Source of the DNA: a virus
Reading direction: 5' to 3' (one strand)
DNA length: 24,734 bases
Virus record (IMG/VR): IMGVR_UViG_3300028550_002813
Span: 1-24,734 of that record
The number at the start of each line of letters is the position of its first letter. The stretch's first letter is position 1. A model generated the notes under the pieces. That model did not search any database, had not been told where the DNA came from, and was given only the letters and a program-made list of their open reading frames with translations. Of this stretch, positions 7,488 to 15,600 are shown in pieces. A program made the position numbers and the translations under genes.

Positions 7488-7657
7488 TAGAACCATCAGA
7501 TGTATTAGATACAGAGCCAGAGTTAACCATTGTTAACCTAGCACGTTTCTTCCTATCACAACAAAGCACTATTGCTGATGTTCCTATAGAGGTTGTCTAT
7601 CAACTTATAGTTCTGTTAGAATTGGAAGCAGTAAAAAGAAAAGGGTTAGTACACTGA
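7484..7657 (+). CDS. Small hypothetical protein, 57 aa, GTG start
   Basis: A short frame that fills the otherwise empty gap between two coupled genes. It starts at GTG 7484, overlapping the previous stop as GTGA, and ends at TGA 7655-7657, one base before the endonuclease I ATG. The weak ribosome site AGAAG lies just upstream, as expected for a re-initiating gene. The product begins MIEPSDVLDTEPELTIVN and contains two hydrophobic helix-like stretches (VNLARFFL and VVYQLIVLLELEAV), with a basic end KRKGLVH. It is probably a small helical protein. No family recognised. Tight fit on both sides is the main evidence. Confidence 0.65.
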   Translation: MIEPSDVLDTEPELTIVNLARFFLSQQSTIADVPIEVVYQLIVLLELEAVKRKGLVH

Positions 7658-7658
7658 C

Positions 7659-8090
7659 ATGAAAAGAAAACCACGCGCTAAAAGACCTGTTGAAGAAGGT
7701 AAACCTGCTGGTTATGATTCCAAGTGGGAAAAGGTTCTACACGATACCTTGCTTCAAGAATGGGATCATCACGATGGTAAGATTCCTTATGTGATAGATC
7801 ATAACTACCACCCCGACTTCACAAAAAAGATAGGTCGTAAAAAGATAATCATCGAAGCTAAAGGTAGGTTCTGGGACTTCGGTGAATTCAGTAAGTATAT
7901 CTGGATAAGAAAGTCTTTACCTAGTGACACGGAGCTAGTGTTTCTTTTTGCTAATGCTGAAGCACCTATGCCTCAAGCTAAGAAACGTAAAGACGGTACT
8001 AAAAGAAGCCACGGTGAATGGGCCACGGCTAATGAGTTCAGGTGGTTTACTGTTGAGACAGTGCCAGAAGAATGGAGAAGTGAAGAATGA
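7659..8090 (+). CDS. Endonuclease I, Holliday-junction resolvase (T7 gp3-like)
   Basis: Structure-selective nuclease that resolves branched DNA before packaging and helps degrade host DNA. At 143 aa it matches T7 endonuclease I (149). The catalytic set is visible and correctly spaced: YDSKWEK (E24), NYHPDFTKK (D53) and IIIEAKGRF (E66, K68), against E20, D55, E65 and K67 in T7. The rest (WDFGEFSKYIWIRKSLP, ELVFLFANAEAPM, KRSHGEWA) is also typical of the phage endonuclease I family. It overlaps the next gene by 4 bases (ATGA). Confidence 0.94.
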   Translation: MKRKPRAKRPVEEGKPAGYDSKWEKVLHDTLLQEWDHHDGKIPYVIDHNYHPDFTKKIGRKKIIIEAKGRFWDFGEFSKYIWIRKSLPSDTELVFLFANAEAPMPQAKKRKDGTKRSHGEWATANEFRWFTVETVPEEWRSEE

Positions 8091-8452
8091 GTTCAGACGA
8101 AACAACTAACGAACGGATAGGATACCTTATGTTAAATAACGCAACAGCTGATGAGTGGGATGCCGTACACAGGGCTGCTGATTCAAAAAGCAGTAAACAG
8201 ACTGATCTTTTTCCTAAAGACTTTGATATAGTTAACAAGCCTTCTCATTATAATAGTGGTAGTATAGAGTGTATTGATGGTATTAGAGCTATGCTTACAG
8301 ATGAAGAGTTTATAGGTTACTTACGAGGCAACTCTCTTAAATACCGATGGCGTTACCCACATAAGAATGGTGTAGAGGATTTAAAAAAAGCTGAGTGGTA
8401 TGAGAACAAACTGCTAGAGGTTCTGGAAGATGTTAGAAAAAAACTATCTTGA
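8087..8452 (+). CDS. DUF3310 (SaV-like) protein
   Basis: A 121-residue protein whose C-terminal two thirds carry the DUF3310 pattern: KPSHYNSGSIECIDGI (residues 51-66), then FIGYLRGNSLKYRWRYPHK, then NGVEDLKKAEWYENKLLEVL. The family is widespread in phages near replication and nucleotide genes. It is sometimes labelled nucleotide kinase, but I see no P-loop here and do not support that label. The function is unknown. The N-terminal 45 residues are polar and look flexible. It starts in an ATGA overlap with endonuclease I. Confidence 0.85.
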   Translation: MSSDETTNERIGYLMLNNATADEWDAVHRAADSKSSKQTDLFPKDFDIVNKPSHYNSGSIECIDGIRAMLTDEEFIGYLRGNSLKYRWRYPHKNGVEDLKKAEWYENKLLEVLEDVRKKLS

Positions 8453-8633
8453 TAGAAAAACAGAGAGACGCGGTAAGTTCAACAAGAAGCGTAAAGGAAA
8501 GGTTACTAAAGACCACAAGAACTTTAAAAGCATTAAAATAGAAGAACTCAGAAGCTTAGAAAGCAGTGAGGACTTACAACTAGTTCAGGAGAACATAGAT
8601 GGATCAGTATCAGCAGTACATACACAAGAGTAG
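8430..8633 (+). CDS. Small hypothetical protein, 67 aa, basic N-terminus
   Basis: This frame fills the 146-bp space between the DUF3310 gene and the reductase gene, overlapping the first by 23 bases and the second by 35. The N-terminal half is very basic (RKTERRGKFNKKRKGKVTK). The C-terminal half is acidic and polar (EELRSLESSEDLQLVQENID). The split charge suggests a small nucleic-acid-binding or adaptor protein, but nothing is recognised. The start at ATG 8430 has a GGAAGA purine run just upstream. The overlaps on both sides are longer than for other genes in this operon, so the gene is less certain than its neighbours. Confidence 0.55.
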   Translation: MLEKNYLDRKTERRGKFNKKRKGKVTKDHKNFKSIKIEELRSLESSEDLQLVQENIDGSVSAVHTQE

Positions 8634-10470
8634 ATATGCTCGTTATTTAGACAGTGAACAAAGAAGAGAGACATGGGATGAAACAATTGACCGTTACCTA
8701 CAGTTCTTTATAGATAGAGAACAGATTAATAACAACGAAGCACAGGTTTTAAAGAAGTCTATTACAGCTCAAGAAGTAATGCCCTCTATGCGTTGTCTCA
8801 TGACAGCAGGTATAGCACTAGAGCGTGACAATGTAGCAGGGTTCAACTGCTCTTACCTTCCTATTGATAGTCCTCGTTCTTTTGATGAGCTTATGTACAT
8901 TCTCCTGTGTGGTACAGGTGTAGGCTTCAGTGTAGAACGTGACTATGTTAACCAGCTTCCTGTGGTTGCTGATAGCTTCCACGATACAGAGTCAACCGTT
9001 GTTGTATCTGACAGTAAGATAGGCTGGGCCAGTGCTTTCAGAGAGCTTATAAGCCTTCTCTACGCAGGTAAAGTTCCTAAGTGTGACCTAACTAAGATAC
9101 GTCCAGCGGGAGCTAGGCTCAAGACCTTTGGAGGCAGAGCAAGTGGCCCACAACCTTTAGCAGATCTGTTCAACTACGCAGTACTACTGTTCAAAGGTGC
9201 TACAGGACGTAAGCTTACTTCACTAGAGTGTCATGACTTAGTATGTAAGATAGCTGACATTGTTGTTGTAGGCGGTGTTCGTCGTTCTGCTCTTATTAGT
9301 TTAAGTAATGTAACTGATAACCGTATGTCTAATGCAAAGAACGGTAACTGGTACGACACTAATGGGCAACGAGCCTTAGCTAATAACAGTGCTGTTTACT
9401 CAGAGAAGCCTGACTTCGATACCTACTCAGGAGAAATGAAACGTCTCTACGAGTCTAAGTCTGGTGAGCGTGGTATCTTCAGTCGTGTTGCTGCTCAAAA
9501 GATTGCAGCGCGTAACGAGCGTAGAGATGCTACCTTTAAGTTTGGTACTAACCCTTGTAGTGAAATCATCCTTAGACCTTATCAGTTCTGTAACCTTTCA
9601 GAAGTTATTGTAAGAGCTGATGACACTGAAGAGACTCTTAAAGATAAAGTTAAGGTTGCTACAATACTAGGAACACTACAATCTACAATGACAGACTTCC
9701 GTTATTTACGTAACGTGTGGAAAAAGAACACCGAAGAAGAAGCATTGCTAGGTGTGTCTATGACAGGGATCATGGACTGTAAACTAACCAATGGTTCTAC
9801 AGGAGCTGAGAAGCTTGGTAAGCTTTTAGAAACGTTAAAGGCTGTAGCAGTCAAGACTAATAAGAAGTGGGCAGAGACTCTAGGTGTTAATCAGTCTGTT
9901 GCTATCACATGCGTTAAGCCTAGTGGAACAGTTTCACAGCTTACTGACAGTGCTTCAGGTATCCATCCTCGTTTCAGTGATTACTACGTCAGGACTGTAC
10001 GTGCTGATAAGAAAGACCCTCTTGCAACAGCAATGATTGAAGCAGGGTTTCCTCACGAAGAGGACGTAATGAACATGTCTAACTGGGTATTCAGCTTTCC
10101 ACAGAAAGCCCCTAATAAAGCAGTCACTGTTGAAAGCATGGGTGCTATGGAGCAGCTGTACTTGTGGAAGATCTATCAAGATCACTGGTGTGAGCATAAG
10201 CCCTCCATGACCTGTTACTACAACGACGATAACTTCTTCGCTGTTTGTCAATGGATCTGGGAGAACTTCGATAGCGTCAGTGGTATTAGTTTCCTTCCTG
10301 AAGCAGAGCATGTATACAAGCAAGCACCTTATCAGAAGATTGACAAAGTAGAATATACTAAGTTACTGAAAGAGATGCCTAAGGACATGAGCTGGGACTT
10401 AGCAGAGTCTAGCGATAATACTGAAGGATCACAGACCTTAGCGTGTGTTGCGGGAGTGTGTGAGTTATGA
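8599..10470 (+). CDS. nrdJ: Class II (adenosylcobalamin-dependent) ribonucleoside-triphosphate reductase
   Basis: Reduces ribonucleotides to deoxyribonucleotides through a B12-generated thiyl radical; needs no oxygen and no small subunit. Matches the monomeric Lactobacillus-type enzyme, but is 623 aa against about 739. Active site: GFNCSYLP (C84) and NPCSEIILRPYQFCNLSEV with C320, E322 and C331. Their spacing equals C408, E410 and C419 of the Lactobacillus enzyme, with C84 in the C119 role. The C-terminal dithiol pair is CVAGVCEL (C616, C621). Also visible are GTGVGFSVER, GGVRRSALISLSN and CVKPSGTVSQLTDSASGIHPR. The start is ATG 8599 behind CAGGAGAAC. The enzyme needs cobalamin, so infection depends on the host's B12 supply. 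It ends in an ATGA overlap with the next gene. Confidence 0.95.
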   Translation: MDQYQQYIHKSRYARYLDSEQRRETWDETIDRYLQFFIDREQINNNEAQVLKKSITAQEVMPSMRCLMTAGIALERDNVAGFNCSYLPIDSPRSFDELMYILLCGTGVGFSVERDYVNQLPVVADSFHDTESTVVVSDSKIGWASAFRELISLLYAGKVPKCDLTKIRPAGARLKTFGGRASGPQPLADLFNYAVLLFKGATGRKLTSLECHDLVCKIADIVVVGGVRRSALISLSNVTDNRMSNAKNGNWYDTNGQRALANNSAVYSEKPDFDTYSGEMKRLYESKSGERGIFSRVAAQKIAARNERRDATFKFGTNPCSEIILRPYQFCNLSEVIVRADDTEETLKDKVKVATILGTLQSTMTDFRYLRNVWKKNTEEEALLGVSMTGIMDCKLTNGSTGAEKLGKLLETLKAVAVKTNKKWAETLGVNQSVAITCVKPSGTVSQLTDSASGIHPRFSDYYVRTVRADKKDPLATAMIEAGFPHEEDVMNMSNWVFSFPQKAPNKAVTVESMGAMEQLYLWKIYQDHWCEHKPSMTCYYNDDNFFAVCQWIWENFDSVSGISFLPEAEHVYKQAPYQKIDKVEYTKLLKEMPKDMSWDLAESSDNTEGSQTLACVAGVCEL

Positions 10471-10667
10471 GAGCTAACATCATATCCTTTCAAGTGTATA
10501 TAGATTCTAATGGTAACCTGATGACTGACTTTAACAAGCTTCAAGAAGAAGGATTAGATCTCTTTGACATAGAGGATAGGGTGTATGTTGAGAAAGCATT
10601 GCGGGAGGCTACTGTTAAACTAGAAGGTCTTCATAACTATTTGCAGAGGGAGCTACAGGCGCTATGA
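10467..10667 (+). CDS. Hypothetical protein, 66 aa
   Basis: Coupled to the reductase by an ATGA overlap and to the next gene by another, so it is almost surely translated. It starts with a beta-like stretch (NIISFQVYIDSNGNLM) followed by acidic helices (EEGLDLFDIEDRVYVEKALREATVKLEGLHNY). No Cys and no membrane segment. Position suggests a link with nucleotide metabolism, but no family is recognised. Confidence 0.7.
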   Translation: MRANIISFQVYIDSNGNLMTDFNKLQEEGLDLFDIEDRVYVEKALREATVKLEGLHNYLQRELQAL

Positions 10668-10879
10668 TAACAGAAGATATTTTTATGTTACCAGAAACGC
10701 CTCTGGCACTAGCACTACGTGTGAACTCAGAGATTATTACAGCACTAGCGCAAGTGGAACTCAGTGAGGAGAATATAGAAGTTATCACTCAGCTCTTAGA
10801 GAACCACTCTAGCTTTGTTATTGACGCAGCTGCTAAAATTGTAAAAGCAGAGAGACTCGATATAAGAGTAGTTAAGTAA
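10664..10879 (+). CDS. Hypothetical protein, 71 aa, last gene of the + strand block
   Basis: Starts in an ATGA overlap with its neighbour and ends at TAA 10877-10879, immediately next to the stop codon of the opposite-strand gene. It is a mostly helical, acidic to neutral sequence (LALALRVNSEIITALAQVEL, then ENIEVITQLLENHSSF, then DAAAKIVKAERLDIRVVK). No recognised family. As the last gene of the replication block it lies on the inverted repeat at 10868-10883. Confidence 0.7.
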   Translation: MITEDIFMLPETPLALALRVNSEIITALAQVELSEENIEVITQLLENHSSFVIDAAAKIVKAERLDIRVVK

Positions 10880-10883
10880 CTAC
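10868..10883. repeat. Perfect 16-bp inverted repeat at the convergent gene junction
   Basis: GTAGTTAAGTAACTAC reads as two 7-base arms (GTAGTTA / TAACTAC) around AG. It spans the TAA stop of the + strand gene and the stop of the - strand gene. As RNA it would give a 6-7 bp A/U-rich hairpin, followed on the + strand by CACTTTACTTTAT rather than a clean U run. It could be a weak bidirectional terminator, or simply the meeting point of two stop regions. Confidence 0.5.
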
Positions 10884-11164
10884 CACTTTACTTTATCAGC
10901 CCAATAAGCCGCGCTCATCTTACCTTTAGCAATGTTCTTACCATGCCTTGCTTTAAAAGATTTGCGCTTTGCTTTCATCTTATCTGACTCACCTGCCTTA
11001 GGCTTACCTGCTGTACTAGCACCCTGCTCACCAAACCTAATTGTTTTAACCTTGTCACCATCTTTAGCAACAACAACATGAGACTTCTTTGCATGTTTAG
11101 GAGTTCTCTTAGGCTTGTTGAATCCGCTAACTCCTGCTCTTTCTAATCTAGGATCTTTAGGCAT
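10880..11164 (-). CDS. Small basic conserved phage protein, 94 aa
   Basis: A very basic protein with the ordered segments DPRLERAGVSGFNKPKRTP, then SHVVVAKDGDKVKTIRFGEQG, then KRKSFKARHGKNIAKGKMSA and AYWADKVKW. I recognise this pattern as a small protein common in marine phages and related viral contigs, of unknown function. The VVVAKDGDKVKTIRFG stretch looks like a beta hairpin, and the KARH..NIAKGK..A.YWA part like a basic helix, so a nucleic-acid or virion role is plausible. It is the last gene of the - strand block and shares one base with the gene before it (TAATG-type junction). No catalytic motif seen. Confidence 0.75.
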   Translation of the reverse strand: MPKDPRLERAGVSGFNKPKRTPKHAKKSHVVVAKDGDKVKTIRFGEQGASTAGKPKAGESDKMKAKRKSFKARHGKNIAKGKMSAAYWADKVKW

Positions 11165-11421
11165 TATTTTTTCCTATATGGTTTAGTTTTCTTTGCAATC
11201 TTCTTAGGCTGTGCGCTGTGCTGCTTACCCGCCTTTGTATCTGCTCGTTTCTTCTTGGTTGTAGCAGCATACTCTTTGCTTGACAGCGCCTCTCTAGCTT
11301 TCTTCGGAAGATACCTCTCACCTGTTGCTTTCTTCCCCTGTGTTGAGGGCTTACCTGACTTAGTACCCCACTCTTCTTTAGTCCACTTCTTTAAAGACTT
11401 CTGAGACTTCTTGAGTGCCAC
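11164..11421 (-). CDS. Small Lys-rich protein, 85 aa (DUF5872-like)
   Basis: Lysine-rich protein. The N-terminal half, SLKKWTKEEWGTKSGKPS followed by GERYLP, matches the pattern of the small DUF5872-like domain found in phages and large viruses. The C-terminal half is a flexible basic tail (KKKRADTKAGKQHS, then KKIAKKTKPYRKK). No Cys, no membrane segment and no enzyme motif. It is sandwiched between two other basic small genes that share one base at each junction. A DNA-binding or head-filling role is a guess from charge and from its place after the virion genes. Confidence 0.75.
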   Translation of the reverse strand: MALKKSQKSLKKWTKEEWGTKSGKPSTQGKKATGERYLPKKAREALSSKEYAATTKKKRADTKAGKQHSAQPKKIAKKTKPYRKK

Positions 11422-11603
11422 TACTTGTACCCTCCTCCTTTAGCTTTATACTCTTTAGCAAGCATCTGAGCCTTTCGAGCAGACCACTGACCACCCTTAC
11501 CACCTTTAGTACCAGCCTTGATCTTGTTAAAAAGATTCTTTCGCATGGTGGGCTTGGTGTAGTTACCCGCTTCGTTTACTTTAGATTTCTTTTTAGCTGC
11601 CAT
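11421..11603 (-). CDS. Small basic Gly/Lys-rich protein, 60 aa
   Basis: First of three consecutive very basic genes; about a quarter of its residues are lysine. Order of segments: AAKKKSKVNEAGNYTKPTMR, then LFNKIKAGTKGGKGG, then QWSARKAQMLAKEYKAKGGG and YK. I have seen this QWSARKAQ.LAK.YK..GGGY pattern in many marine phages, always small and without assigned function. The ATG at 11603 has a strong ribosome site (AAAGGGAG) upstream. The last base overlaps the next gene's start. Probably a structural or DNA-associated protein; that is inference from charge and neighbours. Confidence 0.8.
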   Translation of the reverse strand: MAAKKKSKVNEAGNYTKPTMRKNLFNKIKAGTKGGKGGQWSARKAQMLAKEYKAKGGGYK

Positions 11604-11679
11604 TTAGTAACTCCCTTTCCTTTTTATCTAACCAAGCTGAGACAAGTAACAACACTGTTAGAACAATAAAGCGTTTCAC
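11593..11679 (-). CDS. Possible 28-aa single-span membrane peptide after the lysozyme
   Basis: A short frame reading GTG at 11679-11677, overlapping the lysozyme stop as GTGA, to TAA at 11593-11595. The product would be MKRFIVLTVLLLVSAWLDKK followed by ERELLNGS: a basic start, about 12 hydrophobic residues, then a charged tail. That is the shape of a tiny membrane peptide such as an accessory lysis protein. In-frame TAA lies just upstream, so GTG is the only start. No separate ribosome site is clear, and the length is too small to prove coding. It overlaps the next gene's first 11 bases. Confidence 0.3.
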   Translation of the reverse strand: MKRFIVLTVLLLVSAWLDKKERELLNGS

Positions 11680-12599
11680 CTTAAAGGTATCTCTTTAGTA
11701 TTTGCTAAAACTAATCCTGCATCTTTAGCCTCTTGTAAGGTCTTAATTAATCCTGCCGCATACGCAGCTTTAGCAGCTCTGTTATCCATACCCGGTGTGT
11801 TTTTTTCATTGTCTTTTCTTCTTAAATGACCAACAATTTCTTTTGTGTTACCTGCTTTCATAGCAGAAAAAATTCCTTTCCACTCCGATCCAGCTGTCTT
11901 TCCACCCACATTATATGCAAGATCTGCTAATACAAGTCTATAAGGCTCTGCTAAAGACTCATAAGAAATACCTATGCTTTTTAACGTGGAATCCCAACCT
12001 GTTTTCCTAGCAAGGTTTACGTTGGCCTCAATATCCTTCTTTTGAATTTTACGTTTTTCAGAATCTGTTAAAGGTATATACTCACCTGTCTTTAAATTTT
12101 GAAAAGGTATTCCATATATAGTACCAGAATCTAGTTCACTCTTTTTAAGCTTATGACCGTATCCAATGTCAAGCGATCTCTTTCCCTCGGATACGTTACC
12201 TTCCGTGCTATCATTAGTCGGTTTAGGAATAGAGCCGTGATCGCCTTCAAGTGAACTCCGCAATACATCATAGAATTCTACAGCCAATTGACTAGGCTCT
12301 TGAATTTTCCCAAGAAGTGATCTACCTTCGACTTGTTCAGCTTCAAGGACTGTTGCCTTGGACGCTGCCGCATTAGCCGCTGCCGCATTATCCGCTGCTA
12401 TCCTAGCCGCCTCTGCATTAGCTTGTTCTTCTAAACTGTTCCCTTGTTCCTCTGTTCGCCCAAGAACTATGCGTTGCCCTACCTGTAGACTATCATTTTT
12501 AATACCATTAAGAAGCGCCAGCTCGTCCACAGTCATTTTAGACTTACCAGCTAGTTTTATGAGAGTATCACCACTTTCTATTGTATGTCTAAGATCCAT
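11676..12599 (-). CDS. LysM domain + lysozyme (GH24-like) cell-wall hydrolase
   Basis: Peptidoglycan-degrading enzyme, 307 aa. Residues 5-47 form a LysM wall-binding module (HTIESGDTLIKLAGKSKMTV, then LALLNGIKN, then LQVGQRIVL). Residues 50-90 are an Ala/Glu-rich linker. The catalytic region starts at LEGDHG (E118, probable acid) and continues to RSLDIGYGHKL (residues 141-151), GWDSTL, LADLAYNVGG, HLRRKD and GMDNRAAKAAYAAGL. This resembles T4-lysozyme-type domains of marine phages, but the E-to-GYGH spacing is longer than in T4 lysozyme, and Asp144 stands where T4 has Thr26 (TIGIGH). No signal peptide is seen. It could be a late endolysin or a virion-borne lysozyme; its place after the ejection-type proteins allows both. 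Ribosome site AGAGGAAAAAG. Confidence 0.85.
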   Translation of the reverse strand: MDLRHTIESGDTLIKLAGKSKMTVDELALLNGIKNDSLQVGQRIVLGRTEEQGNSLEEQANAEAARIAADNAAAANAAASKATVLEAEQVEGRSLLGKIQEPSQLAVEFYDVLRSSLEGDHGSIPKPTNDSTEGNVSEGKRSLDIGYGHKLKKSELDSGTIYGIPFQNLKTGEYIPLTDSEKRKIQKKDIEANVNLARKTGWDSTLKSIGISYESLAEPYRLVLADLAYNVGGKTAGSEWKGIFSAMKAGNTKEIVGHLRRKDNEKNTPGMDNRAAKAAYAAGLIKTLQEAKDAGLVLANTKEIPLR

Positions 12600-12644
12600 T
12601 CTTTTTCCTCTGTAACAAACGTAAATTAAAAACCATGTTTATAT

Positions 12645-15600
12645 TCATCCTCCAAACCCTAGCTTCCTCAAAGGATCTTCAATCATTCCACCTTTAACAA
12701 AGCCTAGGCGCTGTAAAGGATCTTGCCTATCCTCTTCATCAACAAAAGCTGTACCAGCCTGTTGGTTATAAGGTAGTCCTGTCATCTTATCTATACGTTG
12801 GTCAGGCTCTACTGGAACATTAGGAACATTTAACACTTCACCACCCTTGTTAAAGCGTCTTATTTTCCCACTGCTTTTATCTTCTTCCGTATCTATTAGG
12901 GGATCACCTGTAATCTTCTCCGTCCAACCTGATGCTTGAGCTACACCGGGTACAGCTAGAGCCATCTTTTTTAAAGCTTTCTCAACGTTACCTTCTGCTA
13001 AATCTTCACCAGTTTCAACAATCCCTCTACCAGTTTTAAAGAGAAGATCAAAGGAAGGAACTGCAGCTTCTGCTGCTCCTTTGTTGTAGCTCATAGATTT
13101 AAGAGTACCTAATACTTTATCTAGTATAGCGTTATTGAAACCACCACCTAGCTTCATAGCATCACCAGCAAAGTTATAGGCAGAGACATCGGTTACGTCA
13201 TCATCATCAGGGATGTAGTTAGGGTTTAAGGTTCTCTTTAGCTCAAGGAAACCAGCGTAGACGGGGGTTGCTGCTAGTATCTTTATGGCTAACTTAGCAT
13301 CTCCGTTTTCTACCCTTGTTAACAGTCTATTAGTCTGTGAAGTCTTTGCTTGCGCCCAAGACATGAACTGACCCACTGCCCGTATAGCGTTGTTATTTGT
13401 TTGAGTAAACAACAAGCGGTTACCTACAGAAGGAATGATTGCATCTCTGTCTGAGCTACTACGTCCTGCCTTCTCTAATAGCTGCCTAGAACCACCTGCC
13501 TCAAAAGCTTCTTCAACTGTATCAAACCTACCAATAGCTTTTAACTCATCTGTAGTCAGCTTCATCTCTGACAGCTCAGCTAGATTTTTCTTAGATAACT
13601 TTGTTTTCTTTGCTAGATCAAACGCCCTGTTAACACCTACGTCATGAGCAAAGTTACGTGACATCTTAGTAACCTTACTTAGACCAACAGTAAAGAAGTA
13701 GAAATCGTTTATATTCTCAAGTGCTCTCGTAGCTTTGTTTCTAGAGCCTGACTTCCTCATCATAGAAGATAAGTCTCTTGCATAACCATCGTCATACTTA
13801 AAGCTGCCCATCTGAGAAAACTGCTTATCACCTTTGCTGCTGACTCTTTTTGCTAGAGTCTTCATAGCAGCACCATAAGAACTATTAGTGAAAGGCTGTA
13901 CCATATCACCAAGGTTAGCGATAGATACTGTAGTAAGGAATCTTACGTTTGCTAAAGTAGTAAAAGCTTTAATAGGAAGATCAAACTCTGTTTGTAGCCT
14001 CTTACCGTAGCCTCCCCAATAAGCTTCAATAGAACCTGTCATCTGTAACTCAAAAGCTTCTTGTCTCTTTTTCAAATACTTAGTATTGTTGGGGTTCTCA
14101 GCTATCGCTTTCACAAAGCTTTCTCTTGTTTTCTGAAGAGCAAGATTTATTATCTCACCATTAGCACCAAAGGCTTCTGCAAACTCAGCTACTTTAATAG
14201 ACTCAGTACCGTATGAAGATAATGATTCTCCTGCATGTAAGTTCAAGTATCCTTTCTCGTACATGAACTTAGTAGCTTCTACGTCAGATAAGAGCCTTTG
14301 CTTTTCAAAAGCTTTAGCAGCGGTTCTGAATTTATATTGCTGTGTATCCTTGTTCCTAGAGAATATAGGAGATTCAACAGCTCCAAAGAAAGAACTATCA
14401 CTTGGTTCTATAAAACGACCAGTAATCTTATCAGCCATCTTTCTAGCTCTTTCCTTGATTACCTTAGGGTCTACGCTTTTAGAAGCTTTACCAGCTGAAG
14501 ACATTCTATTCTTTGTTTGGATAGTAATAGCTTCTTCCAGATCAGCTACAAATTGATTGTAGTTTATATCAGCAGCATCTATATCCCACACCTGCTGCAA
14601 ACCATAAGAGTCAATCTCTTTAAAGTTAATACCAACCTCTCTCATACGGTTTGCTGTTTCATCTCTCAGCTTCTCTAACTGAGGAACCATAGCCTTAATC
14701 TCAGTAACATCATCCGCATCTATAGCACGTAGGTTTTTATTCAGACCTGTGTAACCAGCAGCAATATCATCTACCTTCGTGTAACCACGCATTATCTCAC
14801 CTGCTATCGTGTTCATAGCTACGTTTTTATCGTCAATAACATCATAGCTTAAATCGACCATACGTCTTCCGCGTGTTGCCCAAGACCTTTCAGCAGGAGA
14901 ACCCGTTATTTTCATAAGCTTCTCTAGGTACTCAGCTTGCATACGCTGTGTACGAGACTCAACACTTTCGACATTGGAACCCAGTGTACTAAACAATCTA
15001 TTACCTATGACTTTATTCCATCCACCCATCGCATCCATACGAGCAGCTGTACTAGCGCCTGTATTATATTTCAAGTAAGGTATGATGTTTCCTAAGAACC
15101 CTGCACCTGCATTGTTTATAAAGGACTGTCCTGTTTCTTTGTCTATAGAGGTGAAAGCAGAGGAGCGTTGTATCTTCTTTTGAAACTGTCCTAGAGCAGC
15201 ACCCGCAGTAGCATATATAAGAACATGCTCAAAGCCGTCATCTTCCTCCATAGTAGAAAGACCAACAGCCGACCCTCCTAAACCGAAACCGATAGGACGA
15301 GCAACTTCGTAGATAATTTTCTGCATGATACCATCAGTAAGTTTACCGTCAGATGCTAAGTCCTCCACAATATCTACAGAAGAGTTTGTTCTTTGTTGAG
15401 AGAGCTTCACTGTGTTCTGTACTAAACGTTTCTCAGCATCCTGTACAACCTTCAATTGTTTTTTAATATCAGCATCAATAGAAGGATTAGATTTCTTTTT
15501 ACGTTTACTGCTCTTTTGTAGCTTCTGTAGCTCAACCTTTGCTGCTTCTAGAAGATCAGTTTCTCTTTTAATAAAAGAATAATTAACAAGGTCTTCAGGC

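Noticed and set aside
8087-8452. Nucleotide kinase label often attached to DUF3310 proteins
   Set aside because: No P-loop or other kinase motif is present, so only the family name is given.
11415-11669. + strand frame of 84 codons opposite the basic small genes
   Set aside because: It is opposite well-supported genes with ribosome sites, has Ser/Leu/Phe-rich complement-type composition, and runs against the operon.
14263-14556. + strand frames opposite the 1396-residue gene (also at 13435, 14298, 16219 and 16482)
   Set aside because: No ribosome sites in context, they oppose a continuous well-formed coding frame and have no recognisable protein features.
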